Part shown: positions 9,306 to 16,531 of the stretch, piece after piece | Layout: every line of letters starts with the position of its first letter | How positions within the stretch are numbered: the stretch's first letter is position 1 | Assembly: GCA_031296075.1 (NCBI GenBank) | Contig: JARLGK010000086.1 | Location: 1 to 45,964 of the forward strand | DNA: 45,964 nt | DNA from: Candidatus Acidiferrales bacterium | GTDB lineage: Bacteria > Acidobacteriota > Terriglobia > Acidiferrales > UBA7541 | Direction: 5' to 3' | The notes under the pieces: model-generated | What the model saw: the letters and a program-made list of their open reading frames with translations, nothing else | Told to the model about the DNA's origin: nothing | Database searches by the model: none | Position numbers and translations under genes: made by a program

Positions 9306-9349
9306 CCCGCACGACAGAGGTTTCTGTTGGCTTGGCTTCATGCGGCGTC

Positions 9350-9355
9350 ATTATA
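9350..9355 (-). promoter_or_regulatory. Possible -10 box for the receptor gene
   Basis: The minus strand reads TATAAT here, 45 bases before the preferred ATG at 9305. No good -35 hexamer lies 16-18 bases upstream. If used, transcription would begin near 9343. That makes the ATG at 9341 almost leaderless and favours 9305 as the start. Confidence 0.3.
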
Positions 9356-9471
9356 ACGTGGCGGCGGGACTCATGCGGGTGATTTGGTGACCCCCACCGG
9401 TCTCTGGGAAGGCTCAGAAACCGCGCTCCACTGACGTGCATGGGACAACTAACTTTCTGTCAAAATGGGAG

Positions 9472-9501
9472 TTGCCCGGCGCAAGCCCGTTGCGCTATAC
9501 T
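9472..9501 (+). promoter_or_regulatory. Candidate sigma-70-type promoter for the pqq operon
   Basis: TTGCCC (9472-9477) and TATACT (9496-9501) are spaced by 18 bases and lie about 63 bases before the pqqA start. They match the consensus at four and five positions. A second TATAAT at 9543-9548 is too close to the pqqA ribosome-binding site to be a likely -10. Confidence 0.35.
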
Positions 9502-9563
9502 TTTCGGATTGCGTCGATGTTTTTGGCGCGATGTTTCTTGGCTATAATCTAGGAGGAACGACC

Positions 9564-9641
9564 ATGGAATGGACCACACCTCAGCATGAAGTAGTCGACC
9601 TGAACTGCGAAGTCAGCTCCTACGCCAACGCTGAACTCTAG
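9564..9641 (+). CDS. pqqA: PqqA, PQQ precursor peptide
   Basis: This 25-residue peptide starts MEWTTP and contains Glu16-Val-Ser-Ser-Tyr20. The Glu-x-x-x-Tyr pair is the hallmark of PqqA: these two side chains are cross-linked by PqqE and finally become pyrroloquinoline quinone. A strong ribosome-binding site (AGGAGG, 9551-9556) lies 7 bases before the ATG. The stop is 7 bases before pqqB, the expected order. The C-terminal tail (YANAEL) lacks the arginine seen at the end of many proteobacterial PqqA peptides. It is short enough to be missed by automatic gene callers. Confidence 0.93.
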   Translation: MEWTTPQHEVVDLNCEVSSYANAEL

Positions 9642-9648
9642 TTCTTGA

Positions 9649-10575
9649 ATGCGTATTAAGGTCCTCGGCTCAGCCGCGGGCGGTGGGTTCCCGCAGTGGA
9701 ATTGCGGGTGCTCAAACTGCGACCACGCGCGCCGAGGACTGCATGGCTTCCGCCCTCGTACCCAGGCTCAAGTGGCTGTTTCCCCTGCTCCCGCCGCGTG
9801 GTTTCTCCCAAACGCTTCGCCCGACCTCCGTCAGCAGCTCTTGCAAGATCCTGAATTTGCCCCCGCTAAAAGCACGCGCGGCACGCCGGTCTCTGCCCTC
9901 ATTCTGATGAGCGCGGACGTGGATTGCGTGATGGGCCTTCTCCATCTGCGCGAGTTCCAGCCGCTGCGAGTGTACGCGACGCCGTCCGTGCTCCGCGTGC
10001 TGAAGGAGGAGAACTCTCTTTTCCGCAGCCTCGAGCGATCCGTGCCTCCGGTCCAATGGGAAGCCCTTCCGCTCGATCGGCCTGTCTCCGTCTTTCAGCA
10101 CGGTGAAGCGAAATCCATCCTGACCTGTAAAGCCGTGCCACTCGGAGGCGACTACCCGGATTACGTCAGCGCCGGCCTCCGAAAAAATCTGGCGAACGAC
10201 GAAGCCGTCATCGGTCTCGAATTCGTGCAGAACGGCAAGAAATTCTTCTACGCCCCAAGCCTTTCCGGCCGCGATGAAGCATGGAAATGCCATGCCAGGG
10301 AAAGCGATCTCGCGCTCATCGATGGCACGTTCTGGACCGACGACGAACTGATTGACGTCCGCGGCAGCGGCAAGACCGCCCGCCAGATCGGCCACGTCCC
10401 TCTTTCTGGACCGGGCGGAATGCTCGAACAATTTCCGCGTGACGCCAAAGGCCGCCGCGTTCTGATTCATTTGAACAACACCAATCCCGCGCTCGATGAA
10501 GCGAGCGCCGCGAGCGGAACTCTCCGCGACGCCGGCTGGGAAGTTGCTTATGATGGAATGGAGTTCGAACTGTGA
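9649..10575 (+). CDS. pqqB: PqqB, PQQ biosynthesis metallo-hydrolase-fold protein
   Basis: This protein has 308 residues, close to the usual length of about 300. The N-terminus MRIKVLGSAAGGGFPQWNC, followed by GCSNC, is the signature PqqB start. The protein has a metallo-beta-lactamase-like fold. In the family it acts on the cross-linked Glu-Tyr intermediate as an iron-dependent hydroxylase, and older work assigned it to PQQ export. The ATG at 9649 follows pqqA by 7 bases. The stop overlaps the pqqC start by the four bases GTGA, indicating translational coupling. Confidence 0.95.
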   Translation: MRIKVLGSAAGGGFPQWNCGCSNCDHARRGLHGFRPRTQAQVAVSPAPAAWFLPNASPDLRQQLLQDPEFAPAKSTRGTPVSALILMSADVDCVMGLLHLREFQPLRVYATPSVLRVLKEENSLFRSLERSVPPVQWEALPLDRPVSVFQHGEAKSILTCKAVPLGGDYPDYVSAGLRKNLANDEAVIGLEFVQNGKKFFYAPSLSGRDEAWKCHARESDLALIDGTFWTDDELIDVRGSGKTARQIGHVPLSGPGGMLEQFPRDAKGRRVLIHLNNTNPALDEASAASGTLRDAGWEVAYDGMEFEL

Positions 10576-11324
10576 GCGACGCCAACTCCAACGCGATGCT
10601 TCCCGAAGCCGACTTCGTCGCGCAGTTCCGCGCCATTGGCAAGGAGCGCTACCACCATCAGCATCCGTTCCACCTGCTGATGCACGAAGGAAAACTCACG
10701 CGTGGCCAGTTGCAGGCCTGGGCGCTGAACCGCTATTCCTATCAGAGCAGCATTCCCATCAAGGATGCAGCGATCCTCGCGCGCACCGACGATCCTGCGT
10801 TTCGCCTCGCTTGGCGCAAGCGCATTATCGACCATGATGGCGACGGCACGCGGCCCGGCGGAATCGAAAAGTGGCTGAAGCTTGTCGAGGCCACGGGCCT
10901 CACACGCGAAGAGGCGATTCGCGGCGATGGAATTCTGCCCGCGACAAAATATGCCGTCGGCGCCTACGTGGATTTCGTCAGCAAGCGCACGCATCTTGAG
11001 GCCGTGGCTTCCTCCCTCACCGAACTTTTCTCGAAGGATCTCATCACTCTGCGCGTGGACCGGCTGCGCGAGCATTACCCGTGGCTTTCCAGCGGCCTCG
11101 ACTATTTTCAGGGCCGCATGACGCAGGCGCCGGAAGACGCGACTTTCGCGCTCGCCTGGGTGGTCAAGCACGCGCGCAACCGCGAGGAACAGGAGCTCGC
11201 TCTCGCCGCGCTCCGCGCCAAGTGCGACATCTTATGGGCCATGCTGGATGCTCTCTATTTCGCGTACGTCGAGCCCGGCTGGCCGCCGCCGGGCGCATTC
11301 TGCCCCGCGAAGGAATCCGCGTGA
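10572..11324 (+). CDS. pqqC: PqqC, pyrroloquinoline-quinone synthase
   Basis: This protein has 250 residues, the normal length of the family. PqqC is a cofactorless oxidase that closes the ring and carries out the final multi-electron oxidation to PQQ. Recognisable features are the HQHPFH-like segment near residue 30, the motif ALNRYSYQSSIPIKDA, and a helical-bundle composition. The start is GTG at 10572, overlapping the pqqB stop. The end overlaps the GTG of pqqD in the same way, so B-C-D are translated as a coupled set. Confidence 0.95.
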   Translation: MSDANSNAMLPEADFVAQFRAIGKERYHHQHPFHLLMHEGKLTRGQLQAWALNRYSYQSSIPIKDAAILARTDDPAFRLAWRKRIIDHDGDGTRPGGIEKWLKLVEATGLTREEAIRGDGILPATKYAVGAYVDFVSKRTHLEAVASSLTELFSKDLITLRVDRLREHYPWLSSGLDYFQGRMTQAPEDATFALAWVVKHARNREEQELALAALRAKCDILWAMLDALYFAYVEPGWPPPGAFCPAKESA

Positions 11325-11599
11325 CGCCCGATCCAACCAAGCGCCCGCGCCTCGCGCCGGGCTGCCGCCTCAATGAAAAGTCTCAGCCGTCGCGCGTGCT
11401 CCTGATGCCGGAACGCGCGCTGCGGCTCAACGGCCCGAGCTTGGAAATCGTCGAGCGCTGCGACGGAAATCACACCGTGCAGCAAATCGTCGCGGACTTG
11501 CAGAAATTGTATTCGAAAGCGGCGCCGCAAAAAGTCGAGCAGGATATCCTCGGCTATTTGGAGCGCCTCCAGGAACAGCGCGCCCTGGATTTCGAATGA
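11321..11599 (+). CDS. pqqD: PqqD, PqqA-binding chaperone
   Basis: This 92-residue protein starts at the GTG overlapping the pqqC stop. PqqD binds PqqA and presents it to the radical-SAM enzyme PqqE. The family pattern is visible in the opening KRPRLAPGCRL, the central LLMPERALRLNGPSLEIVERCDG and the later VQQIVADL. A longer open frame extends upstream through pqqC but has no supporting protein features. PqqE follows only after 196 bases that hold repeat DNA. Confidence 0.93.
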   Translation: MTPDPTKRPRLAPGCRLNEKSQPSRVLLMPERALRLNGPSLEIVERCDGNHTVQQIVADLQKLYSKAAPQKVEQDILGYLERLQEQRALDFE

Positions 11600-11663
11600 A
11601 GCCAGTGGTGGGGAGCCATTTGTGTCCATTGAAATCATGCCGCGCGGCCGTGGTTTGCGTAGC

Positions 11664-11680
11664 GCCGGCGTCTCGCCGGC
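11664..11680. repeat. GC-rich hairpin downstream of pqqD
   Basis: GCCGGCG, a TCT loop and CGCCGGC form a perfect 7-bp stem. There is no T-run after it on either strand, so it is more likely a REP-type palindrome than an intrinsic terminator. It sits directly before the longer repeat at 11683. Confidence 0.6.
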
Positions 11681-11682
11681 TC

Positions 11683-11753
11683 TCGTAGGGGCACGGTCCG
11701 CCAATAATTCAGGGCGGATGCCCGGCGCCAATGCTTGGCACTGACTCGCCATT
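11683..11753 (+). repeat. REP-like repeat, long form, copy 1
   Basis: A stretch of about 70 bases begins TCGTAGGGGCACGGTCCGCC and continues to GGCGGATGCCCGGCGCC. It recurs at 13963-14033 in the same orientation with roughly 85-90% identity. Its arms (GGGGCAC and GTGCCC-like; CCGCC and GGCGG) can form a cruciform. Shorter relatives lie at 12964 and 16526. It separates pqqD from pqqE. Confidence 0.75.
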
Positions 11754-11795
11754 CGCGCTCCTAGCATCTAACAACGAGCGGTCGGTCGCTGCCCG

Positions 11796-12929
11796 ATGAA
11801 CACAATCTCAAATCCTCTCGCTCTTGTCGCCGAGCTGACTCACCGGTGTCCGCTGCACTGCGTCTACTGCTCGAATCCTCTGGAGCTGACCGCGCGAAGC
11901 CGCGAGGTTTCCACCGCCTCGTGGGCGCGCGTCCTGCGCGAAGCCGCCGAACTCGGCGTGCTGCAAGCTGACTTCACCGGTGGCGAGCCGCTGGCCCGTC
12001 CCGACCTGACCGAAATAATCCGCGCCGCGCGCGCCGCCGGCCTGTACGCCAGCATGATCACCTCGGGCTTGCCCCTCGATGAAAAGCGCCTCGAAGAGCT
12101 CGTGGCCGCGGGGCTCGACCATTTCCAGCTCAGTTTTCAGGGCGCGGAGGAAGAAGCCGCGCGTGAATTCTCCGGCACGCGCACGCACGCCCAGAAATTG
12201 CGCGTCGCCGAGTGGGTGAAGCGCCACCGCATTGGATTCACCCTCAATTTCGTGATTCATCGCGGCAACTTGCACCAGCTCGACGACATGATCGCGCTGA
12301 CGGAAAAAATCGCGCCCGGGCGCGTGGAATTCGCCCACGTCCAGTATTACGGCTGGGCGTTCGCCAATCGCGCGCGCCTGCTGCCCACGCGCGCGCAGCT
12401 CGATCGCTCGCTCGAAATCCTGAAAAAGGCGGAAGAGCGCCTGCGCGGCCGGATCAAAGTCGAATACGTCGTCCCGGATTATTATGCAAAGTATCCCAAG
12501 CCCTGCATGGGCGGCTGGGGACGCAAAGTAATCCTCGTCAAGCCCGATGGCGACGTGCTGCCGTGCCACGCCGCGAACGTCCTGCCGGGAATGACGTTTG
12601 AAAATGTCGCAAATCGTTCGCTCCGCCAGATTTGGGAAGAATCGGACGCGTTTCAGAAATTCCGCGGCGTGGATTGGATGCCCGACCTCTGCCGCACCTG
12701 CGATCGCCGCGAACAGGATTTCGGCGGCTGCCGTTGCCAGGCTTTTCTGCTGGCGCATGACGCCTCGACGACCGATCCGATCTGCTCGCTTTCACCGCAG
12801 CGCGGCATCGTGGACGCAATTCTCCGCGACGTGAACGCCGCCGCGCCCGGCGCAATCGCGCCGGAAACCACTGCGCCCGGTGCCGCCACTCCGCCAGCCG
12901 AGTGGCTGTATCGCCCCAATCCCGAGTGA
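11796..12929 (+). CDS. pqqE: PqqE, radical-SAM PqqA cross-linking enzyme
   Basis: This 377-residue protein forms the carbon-carbon bond between the Glu and Tyr side chains of PqqA. The radical-SAM cluster motif is C18-PLH-C22-VY-C25. The SPASM-type auxiliary-cluster cysteines appear in the C-terminal third (PKPCMGGWG, LPCHAA, LCRTCDRREQDFGGCRC). The length fits the family (about 370-390). The start ATG follows the repeat-bearing 196-base gap after pqqD, so pqqE may be less tightly coupled to B-C-D. The last 30 residues are alanine/proline-rich and look like a disordered tail. Confidence 0.95.
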   Translation: MNTISNPLALVAELTHRCPLHCVYCSNPLELTARSREVSTASWARVLREAAELGVLQADFTGGEPLARPDLTEIIRAARAAGLYASMITSGLPLDEKRLEELVAAGLDHFQLSFQGAEEEAAREFSGTRTHAQKLRVAEWVKRHRIGFTLNFVIHRGNLHQLDDMIALTEKIAPGRVEFAHVQYYGWAFANRARLLPTRAQLDRSLEILKKAEERLRGRIKVEYVVPDYYAKYPKPCMGGWGRKVILVKPDGDVLPCHAANVLPGMTFENVANRSLRQIWEESDAFQKFRGVDWMPDLCRTCDRREQDFGGCRCQAFLLAHDASTTDPICSLSPQRGIVDAILRDVNAAAPGAIAPETTAPGAATPPAEWLYRPNPE

Positions 12930-12963
12930 CGATTTGCGCCATTTTTCCGCGACGGTTTTGTAA

Positions 12964-12988
12964 GAGCACGGCATGCCGTGCCCGGCGC
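12964..12988. repeat. REP-like palindrome, short form
   Basis: GCACGGCATGCCGTGC at 12966-12981 is a perfect 16-bp palindrome followed by CCGGCGC. The outer arms match the ends of the repeats at 11683, 13963 and 16526. It lies between pqqE and the PilZ-type gene. Confidence 0.75.
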
Positions 12989-13076
12989 AGATGCTTGCCG
13001 CCGCGTCGCCATCAACCTCCGCCGCGCGGTATGTTATCTTTGAACCATTGGGGTTTGATCCCTTGAGGAGGACCGA

Positions 13077-13937
13077 ATGGCATCGGCGTCGTCCCGCCGC
13101 ACCGATCGCGTCTCGCTGACTCTGTTGCTCGAAGCTTCCGGCACCGACAGCAAGGGCCAGGAATTCAAATCGCCCGCTCGCACGCTGCTGATCAATCGCG
13201 GCGGCGCCGTAATTATCCTGGACCAGGTTTTGACGCCCGAGCAATTCGTCCACCTCCAGCGCAGGGCGCCGCACGAATCGCATCGCAAAGGCCAGGTCCG
13301 CGTGGTCGGCCAGTTCGGTCGGCAAAAGGACGGCTACCTTTACGGCATCGAGATGCCCGATCCGTCCATGGATCTGTGGGGAGTCGAATTCCCGGCGATT
13401 GCCGAATCCACCGAAGCCGTCGCGCGCATGCTGCTCGAATGCAGCTACTGCCGCAGCCGCGAAGTCGTGCACCTGAACGAGCTGGAGCTGCGCGCGTTTG
13501 AAACGAATCGCGGAATCGCGCGCCATTGCAAGACCTGCGGAGTGCCCAGCATCTGGACGCAGGCGCCCAACGAGGACGAGGACAAACTCGCGCCCCGCAA
13601 GCGGCGCGGCGCCGACGCCGCGGGCGCCGTTCCCGAAACGGGCGATCAGCGCGGCCGCGAGCGCCTGCGGCTGAAGACGCGCCTCACTGCCTGCATCCGC
13701 CAGCCCGGCGAGGACGATGAACTCGCCGTCTGCGAGGATATTTCTCCAGTCGGCATGTGCTTCCGCAGCAAGCGCCGCTACGCCGCCGACGCCGCGATTG
13801 ACGTTGCCGTTCCCTACTCGCCCGACGCCGCCAATATTTTTCTGCCCGCGCGCGTCGTCTACTCCGAGGAGATGCCCAAGGCCGGCCTGTTCCGCCACGG
13901 CACCGAATACCGCCGCATCGGCGCCCGCACCCGGTGA
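13077..13937 (+). CDS. Double PilZ-like protein with central zinc ribbon
   Basis: This 286-residue protein starts at an ATG preceded by GAGGAGG about 7 bases upstream. Residues about 8-110 resemble a PilZ domain: RRTDR gives the R-x-x-x-R motif and LINRGGAVI sits where the (D/N)-x-S-x-x-G motif is expected. Residues C122, C125, C151 and C154 (CSYC and CKTC) form a four-cysteine zinc ribbon. After a charged linker, residues about 210-285 form a second PilZ-like module (RGRERLRLKTRLTA, then CEDISPVGMCFRS). PilZ domains commonly bind cyclic di-GMP, and the second module keeps the DxSxxG-like pattern better than the first. The protein has no transmembrane segment. Its partner and output are unknown. 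Confidence 0.7.
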   Translation: MASASSRRTDRVSLTLLLEASGTDSKGQEFKSPARTLLINRGGAVIILDQVLTPEQFVHLQRRAPHESHRKGQVRVVGQFGRQKDGYLYGIEMPDPSMDLWGVEFPAIAESTEAVARMLLECSYCRSREVVHLNELELRAFETNRGIARHCKTCGVPSIWTQAPNEDEDKLAPRKRRGADAAGAVPETGDQRGRERLRLKTRLTACIRQPGEDDELAVCEDISPVGMCFRSKRRYAADAAIDVAVPYSPDAANIFLPARVVYSEEMPKAGLFRHGTEYRRIGARTR

Positions 13938-14353
13938 TCTCTCTTGCGGTTGCTGTCGCTGTTCGTAGGGGCACGGTCCGCCAATAAACCTAGGCGGATG
14001 CCCGGCGCCAAACCTTGGCAAACTCGCGCCATTAACTGCTTGTTTTGTAGCGGCCGCCTTTTCACCCTGAACGAAGTGAAGGGCAGGTGGGCAGCTTTGT
14101 TTCTTTCTCCGTGTGGCAAATACCGACCCTCGAAAAAGTGTGACACTTCGCAAGGGTGCCAATCCTTTGTCTTGAATGAGTTAGGCCGCAAGGGACTTGG
14201 CATGGTGTGACGGTTAATTCCGCGCGGAGCGCGCGGCGCATCGATCTCCCACGCTCATCCGCCATCCATTTTGGCGGACGACACTGGGAGTCCTGTCTGG
14301 TTGAGTGTCGATTAGACTTGGTCGCCATTGTTTATTTTCAGTGAGTTGCGGTG
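13938..14353. other. Repeat-bearing intergenic region
   Basis: No convincing gene is seen. The region starts with the second long REP-like repeat (13963-14033) and continues with AT-richer DNA of mixed character. Short open frames here lack start signals and family motifs. Confidence 0.5.
13963..14033 (+). repeat. REP-like repeat, long form, copy 2
   Basis: This is a direct repeat of 11683-11753. The first 24 bases and the segment GGCGGATGCCCGGCGCCA are identical, and differences fall in the loop and tail. It lies just after the PilZ-type gene. Confidence 0.75.
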
Positions 14354-14384
14354 ATTTCTAATCGCCACAGTGTCGATTAGAAAT
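14354..14384. repeat. Perfect 11-bp inverted repeat
   Basis: ATTTCTAATCG (14354-14364) and CGATTAGAAAT (14374-14384) are exact reverse complements separated by 9 bases. The right arm plus loop (GTGTCGATTAGA) also recurs directly at about 14305. It could be a protein-binding site or a mobile-element end. No gene starts nearby. Confidence 0.65.
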
Positions 14385-14674
14385 ACGCACGAGAGCGCAG
14401 CGCCGTGGTCGCAAAATGCCTCGCACTGTTTTCCCGTTCGCGGCCACCGAGTTTCGGTCATCGCTCGACTCCTTGCCTTCGTCATTCGAATGCGCACGCT
14501 CGAACATAGCACGGCGCAGAAGATATTTCAGTTGGACGAAAGTTCAAGAAAGGTACAGGTGGCCGTGCTGGCCGGGGAGAAGTCAGATTGTGATCGGAAT
14601 CGATCCTATGGAATGAATCAGGAAGGGAGCGGAAGCGAAAAATCCCCACGCTCACAAACCGAGCATTGGGCACC
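14385..14674. other. Intergenic stretch, no gene recognised
   Basis: Short open frames exist on both strands, but none has a family motif or clear start signal. The base composition is less GC-rich than the neighbouring operons, which suggests decayed accessory DNA. Confidence 0.45.
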
Positions 14675-14717
14675 CGCAAGATCTAGGGCCCGAACGTGTG
14701 CCACCCGTCGGATACGG
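14675..14717 (+). repeat. Direct repeat flanking the toxin/RAYT segment, left copy
   Basis: CGCAAGATCTAGGGCCCGAACGT and the following GCCACCCGTCGGA match 16465-16507 in the same orientation with about 80% identity. A partial third copy (GTGTGCCACCCGCCG) lies at 14746-14760. Together they flank the immunity gene, toxin tail and transposase. Confidence 0.6.
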
Positions 14718-14784
14718 AATTGACCGCTTGCGAGGGTTCCTAAAAGTGTGCCACCCGCCGAAAATCCAGTGAGCGTTGGAACGA

Positions 14785-15087
14785 TCAACCATAGATTTTA
14801 AGCCACCTGCCGCTATCCTCTTCGACGATGGCACTTAGAGCTCTCTCGATATTCTCAGTGGTCAGATATTTTACGAAGAGGATAGGTTGTCCGAAGAAGT
14901 AATCTACACCCTCGTTGTCCATGCACCAGAAGATGTTGTTGGGACTTCCCACTGTGAACGTAAATTCGCGGTCGTCTTCCAGAACGATGTGGACATCAAT
15001 GTTGTCGTTTTCAGGGTTTACTTCCGTAAGGTCAGACAGGTATTGAATTTTCCTTATGCCACCCCGCCAATTCGTTGACGAATCCAT
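14785..15087 (-). CDS. Probable immunity protein of a polymorphic toxin
   Basis: This 100-residue acidic protein starts at the ATG at 15087. A TTG five codons upstream overlaps the preceding stop and is an alternative. Features seen are VHIVLEDDREFTFTVGSP, then NIFWCMDNEGVDYFFG and LTTENIERALSAIVEEDSG. It has no signal peptide or membrane segment, and its composition is AT-richer than neighbouring operons. I do not recognise a named family with certainty. The assignment rests on size, acidity and position 11 bases downstream of a toxin-like C-terminal tail, the standard toxin-immunity order. It may be an orphan immunity gene. Confidence 0.5.
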   Translation of the reverse strand: MDSSTNWRGGIRKIQYLSDLTEVNPENDNIDVHIVLEDDREFTFTVGSPNNIFWCMDNEGVDYFFGQPILFVKYLTTENIERALSAIVEEDSGRWLKIYG

Positions 15088-15098
15088 AACTTTGGACC

Positions 15099-15287
15099 TC
15101 AATAGAGCTGCTCCAAGCGAGCGATTACTTTAGACTCATTCGCCTTACTAGCTTTCGCAAGAATTTCTATCCTCGCCCCCTGCTGCCTAAAAAAGACCCT
15201 AGCTCCATCTCTTGCACGGGCATAAGAAATCCCTTTGCCCAGGCTCTTCGTGGCGGGTGGCCCACCCTTTCGCGCGGCTTTTGCTTC
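15099..15287 (-). pseudogene. C-terminal tail of a polymorphic (Rhs/contact-type) toxin
   Basis: Between an in-frame stop just above 15287 and the stop at 15099 lies a 62-codon frame without a start codon. It reads GKGISYARARDGARVFFRQQ, then a segment with RIEILAKASKANE, ending ARLEQLY. The pattern of a glycine-rich lead, a basic strand, an IEIL-x-K-x-S-K-x-N motif and a terminal LY resembles the last 50 residues of Rhs-type toxins. I recall it as a recurring toxin tail but cannot name the family with confidence. The upstream part is replaced by a palindromic repeat (15249-15262, GGGTGGCCCACCC core), so the gene is truncated. It directly precedes the putative immunity gene. Confidence 0.5.
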
Positions 15288-15782
15288 TCATTGTATGGGC
15301 TTGACCGGCGACGCGGTGGGATGATACCACTTCGCCAGCTTTCCTTGGAGTCTACGCAGGCATTGCGGGCTGCCGTTCCGTCTCGTGCGATTTAGGGAAC
15401 TGACGTCGCAGCGCGGGCAAACAATATCACACCACGCGTAGTGATTCGTGGACACCGACCTAGATTGGGTGTCGCATCCCTTCGAATTGGGGAGGGTGCG
15501 CGAGGACATTGTGCCACGGGCGCGGGCCTTCTGTGAGCTGACATCGGCGCTGCTCCGGGCGTTGAGTGTGTGGGGAGTGAATCCGAGACGAGGATGGACG
15601 GCCTATCAATGCCGGCGATGGGCAGCGTTTTCTCGCGGACCCTTCGGAGCAACGAAGGGATGCGGCACCCCTTGAATGTAAATCCCGGCTCGAATGAACG
15701 CGGGTGTAAATCGGTAACATGCGGACGCGATTGGCGGATTGCGAAACAGATGCAACATCCTGCCAAATTCTGGAGTAATTGA
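15288..15782. other. Repeat-rich intergenic region before the RAYT gene
   Basis: No gene is recognised. The stretch holds the inverted pair 15467-15482 / 15655-15671 and a 7-bp-stem hairpin at 15640-15659 (CCCTTCG, 6-base loop, CGAAGGG). A short minus-strand frame near 15320-15509 has two cysteine pairs, but no start signal or family match. Confidence 0.5.
15467..15671. repeat. Inverted repeat pair upstream of the RAYT gene
   Basis: GGGTGTCGCATCCCTT (15467-15482) is the reverse complement, with one mismatch, of AAGGGATGCGGCACCC within 15655-15671. The arms enclose about 170 bases without a gene. They may be a REP pair of a second family or the ends of a small non-autonomous element. Confidence 0.6.
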
Positions 15783-16337
15783 ATGAAGAACCGACTGGAG
15801 CGGCGCTACGGAATGGGCCACCTGCACTTCATCACGTGCAGTTGCTACCGGCGCAAGCCGCTGTTGGGAACGGAGCGGGCGCGCAATCTCTTTCTCACGA
15901 TTCTGGACCAGGTTCGGGATCGTTGGGATTTCGGGTTGCAGGGTTACGTCGTGATGCCGGAGCACATTCATGTGATGATCACCGAGCCAAGAGTGGGAAT
16001 CCCCACGACGGTGATGCAGGTGCTGAAGCAACGGGTTTCTCGCGCGATGCACGGGCGGCGTCGAAGGAAACGCGCTGCACCGGGGCAAGGGCGGTTATGG
16101 GACGAAGCACCCTCCGCGAAGCGCCAGCCGTTCTGGCAACGGCGGTTCTACGACTTCAATGTGTGGAGCTGGAAGAAGAAGAACGAGAAACTGAACTACA
16201 TGCACTTCAATCCCGTGAAACGGGGACTGGTGAAACACCCGAAGGACTGGGTGTGGAGCAGTTTCGGTTTCTATTCAGGTGGAAAGGCGCATTCGTGTCC
16301 GCCGAATCCGGATTGGAAACCGAAGGTCAAAGGCTGA
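15783..16337 (+). CDS. REP-associated tyrosine transposase (RAYT, Y1 family)
   Basis: This 184-residue protein is of the IS200-like Y1 transposase superfamily, REP-associated subgroup. The HUH metal-binding motif is H61-I-H63 in VVMPEHIHVM. The candidate catalytic tyrosine is Y123 in FWQRRFYDFNVW, and the subgroup's C-terminal motif YMHFNPVKRGLV follows. RAYTs cut and join single-stranded DNA at REP palindromes and are usually single-copy domesticated enzymes. Several palindromes of matching type occur within 5 kb on both sides. The ATG is at 15783. There is no strong ribosome-binding site and no flanking insertion-sequence structure beyond the repeats noted. Confidence 0.9.
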   Translation: MKNRLERRYGMGHLHFITCSCYRRKPLLGTERARNLFLTILDQVRDRWDFGLQGYVVMPEHIHVMITEPRVGIPTTVMQVLKQRVSRAMHGRRRRKRAAPGQGRLWDEAPSAKRQPFWQRRFYDFNVWSWKKKNEKLNYMHFNPVKRGLVKHPKDWVWSSFGFYSGGKAHSCPPNPDWKPKVKG

Positions 16338-16464
16338 AGGGCAAGGAAACGGCAAGCACCCTCTCAATTGTGGCTCATGCTCCGAATGAAAGCGGGTGTG
16401 ATCTGGGCATGCGGGGACGGAAGCGACGGCGCGCGCAGGGCCTGAGGGTGGGCCACTCGCCACG

Positions 16465-16507
16465 CGCAAGGTCTAATGCCCGAACGTCGGCCACCTGCCG
16501 GACGGCT
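16465..16507 (+). repeat. Direct repeat flanking the toxin/RAYT segment, right copy
   Basis: CGCAAGGTCTAATGCCCGAACGT and the following GCCACCTGCCGGA match 14675-14717 in the same orientation. The pair brackets about 1.8 kb holding the immunity gene, toxin tail and RAYT. Confidence 0.6.
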
Positions 16508-16531
16508 TAAATTGAGCCAAGGAAGTGTGCC

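Noticed and set aside
9543-9548. TATAAT just before pqqA as a -10 box
   Set aside because: Transcription would start within or after the AGGAGG ribosome-binding site at 9551-9556, so it would not give a usable leader.
11081-11320. An upstream extension of pqqD inside pqqC
   Set aside because: The PqqD family length and the GTGA overlap at 11321 support the shorter start. The extension is a shadow of pqqC.
12792-14162. A 456-codon minus-strand open frame across pqqE and the PilZ-type gene
   Set aside because: It lies opposite the double PilZ gene and the pqqE end, crosses repeat DNA and shows only low-complexity Ala/Gly-rich translation.
15320-15509. Minus-strand frame with cysteine pairs as a zinc-ribbon protein
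   Set aside because: It has no start signal, no family match, and lies in repeat-rich decayed DNA.
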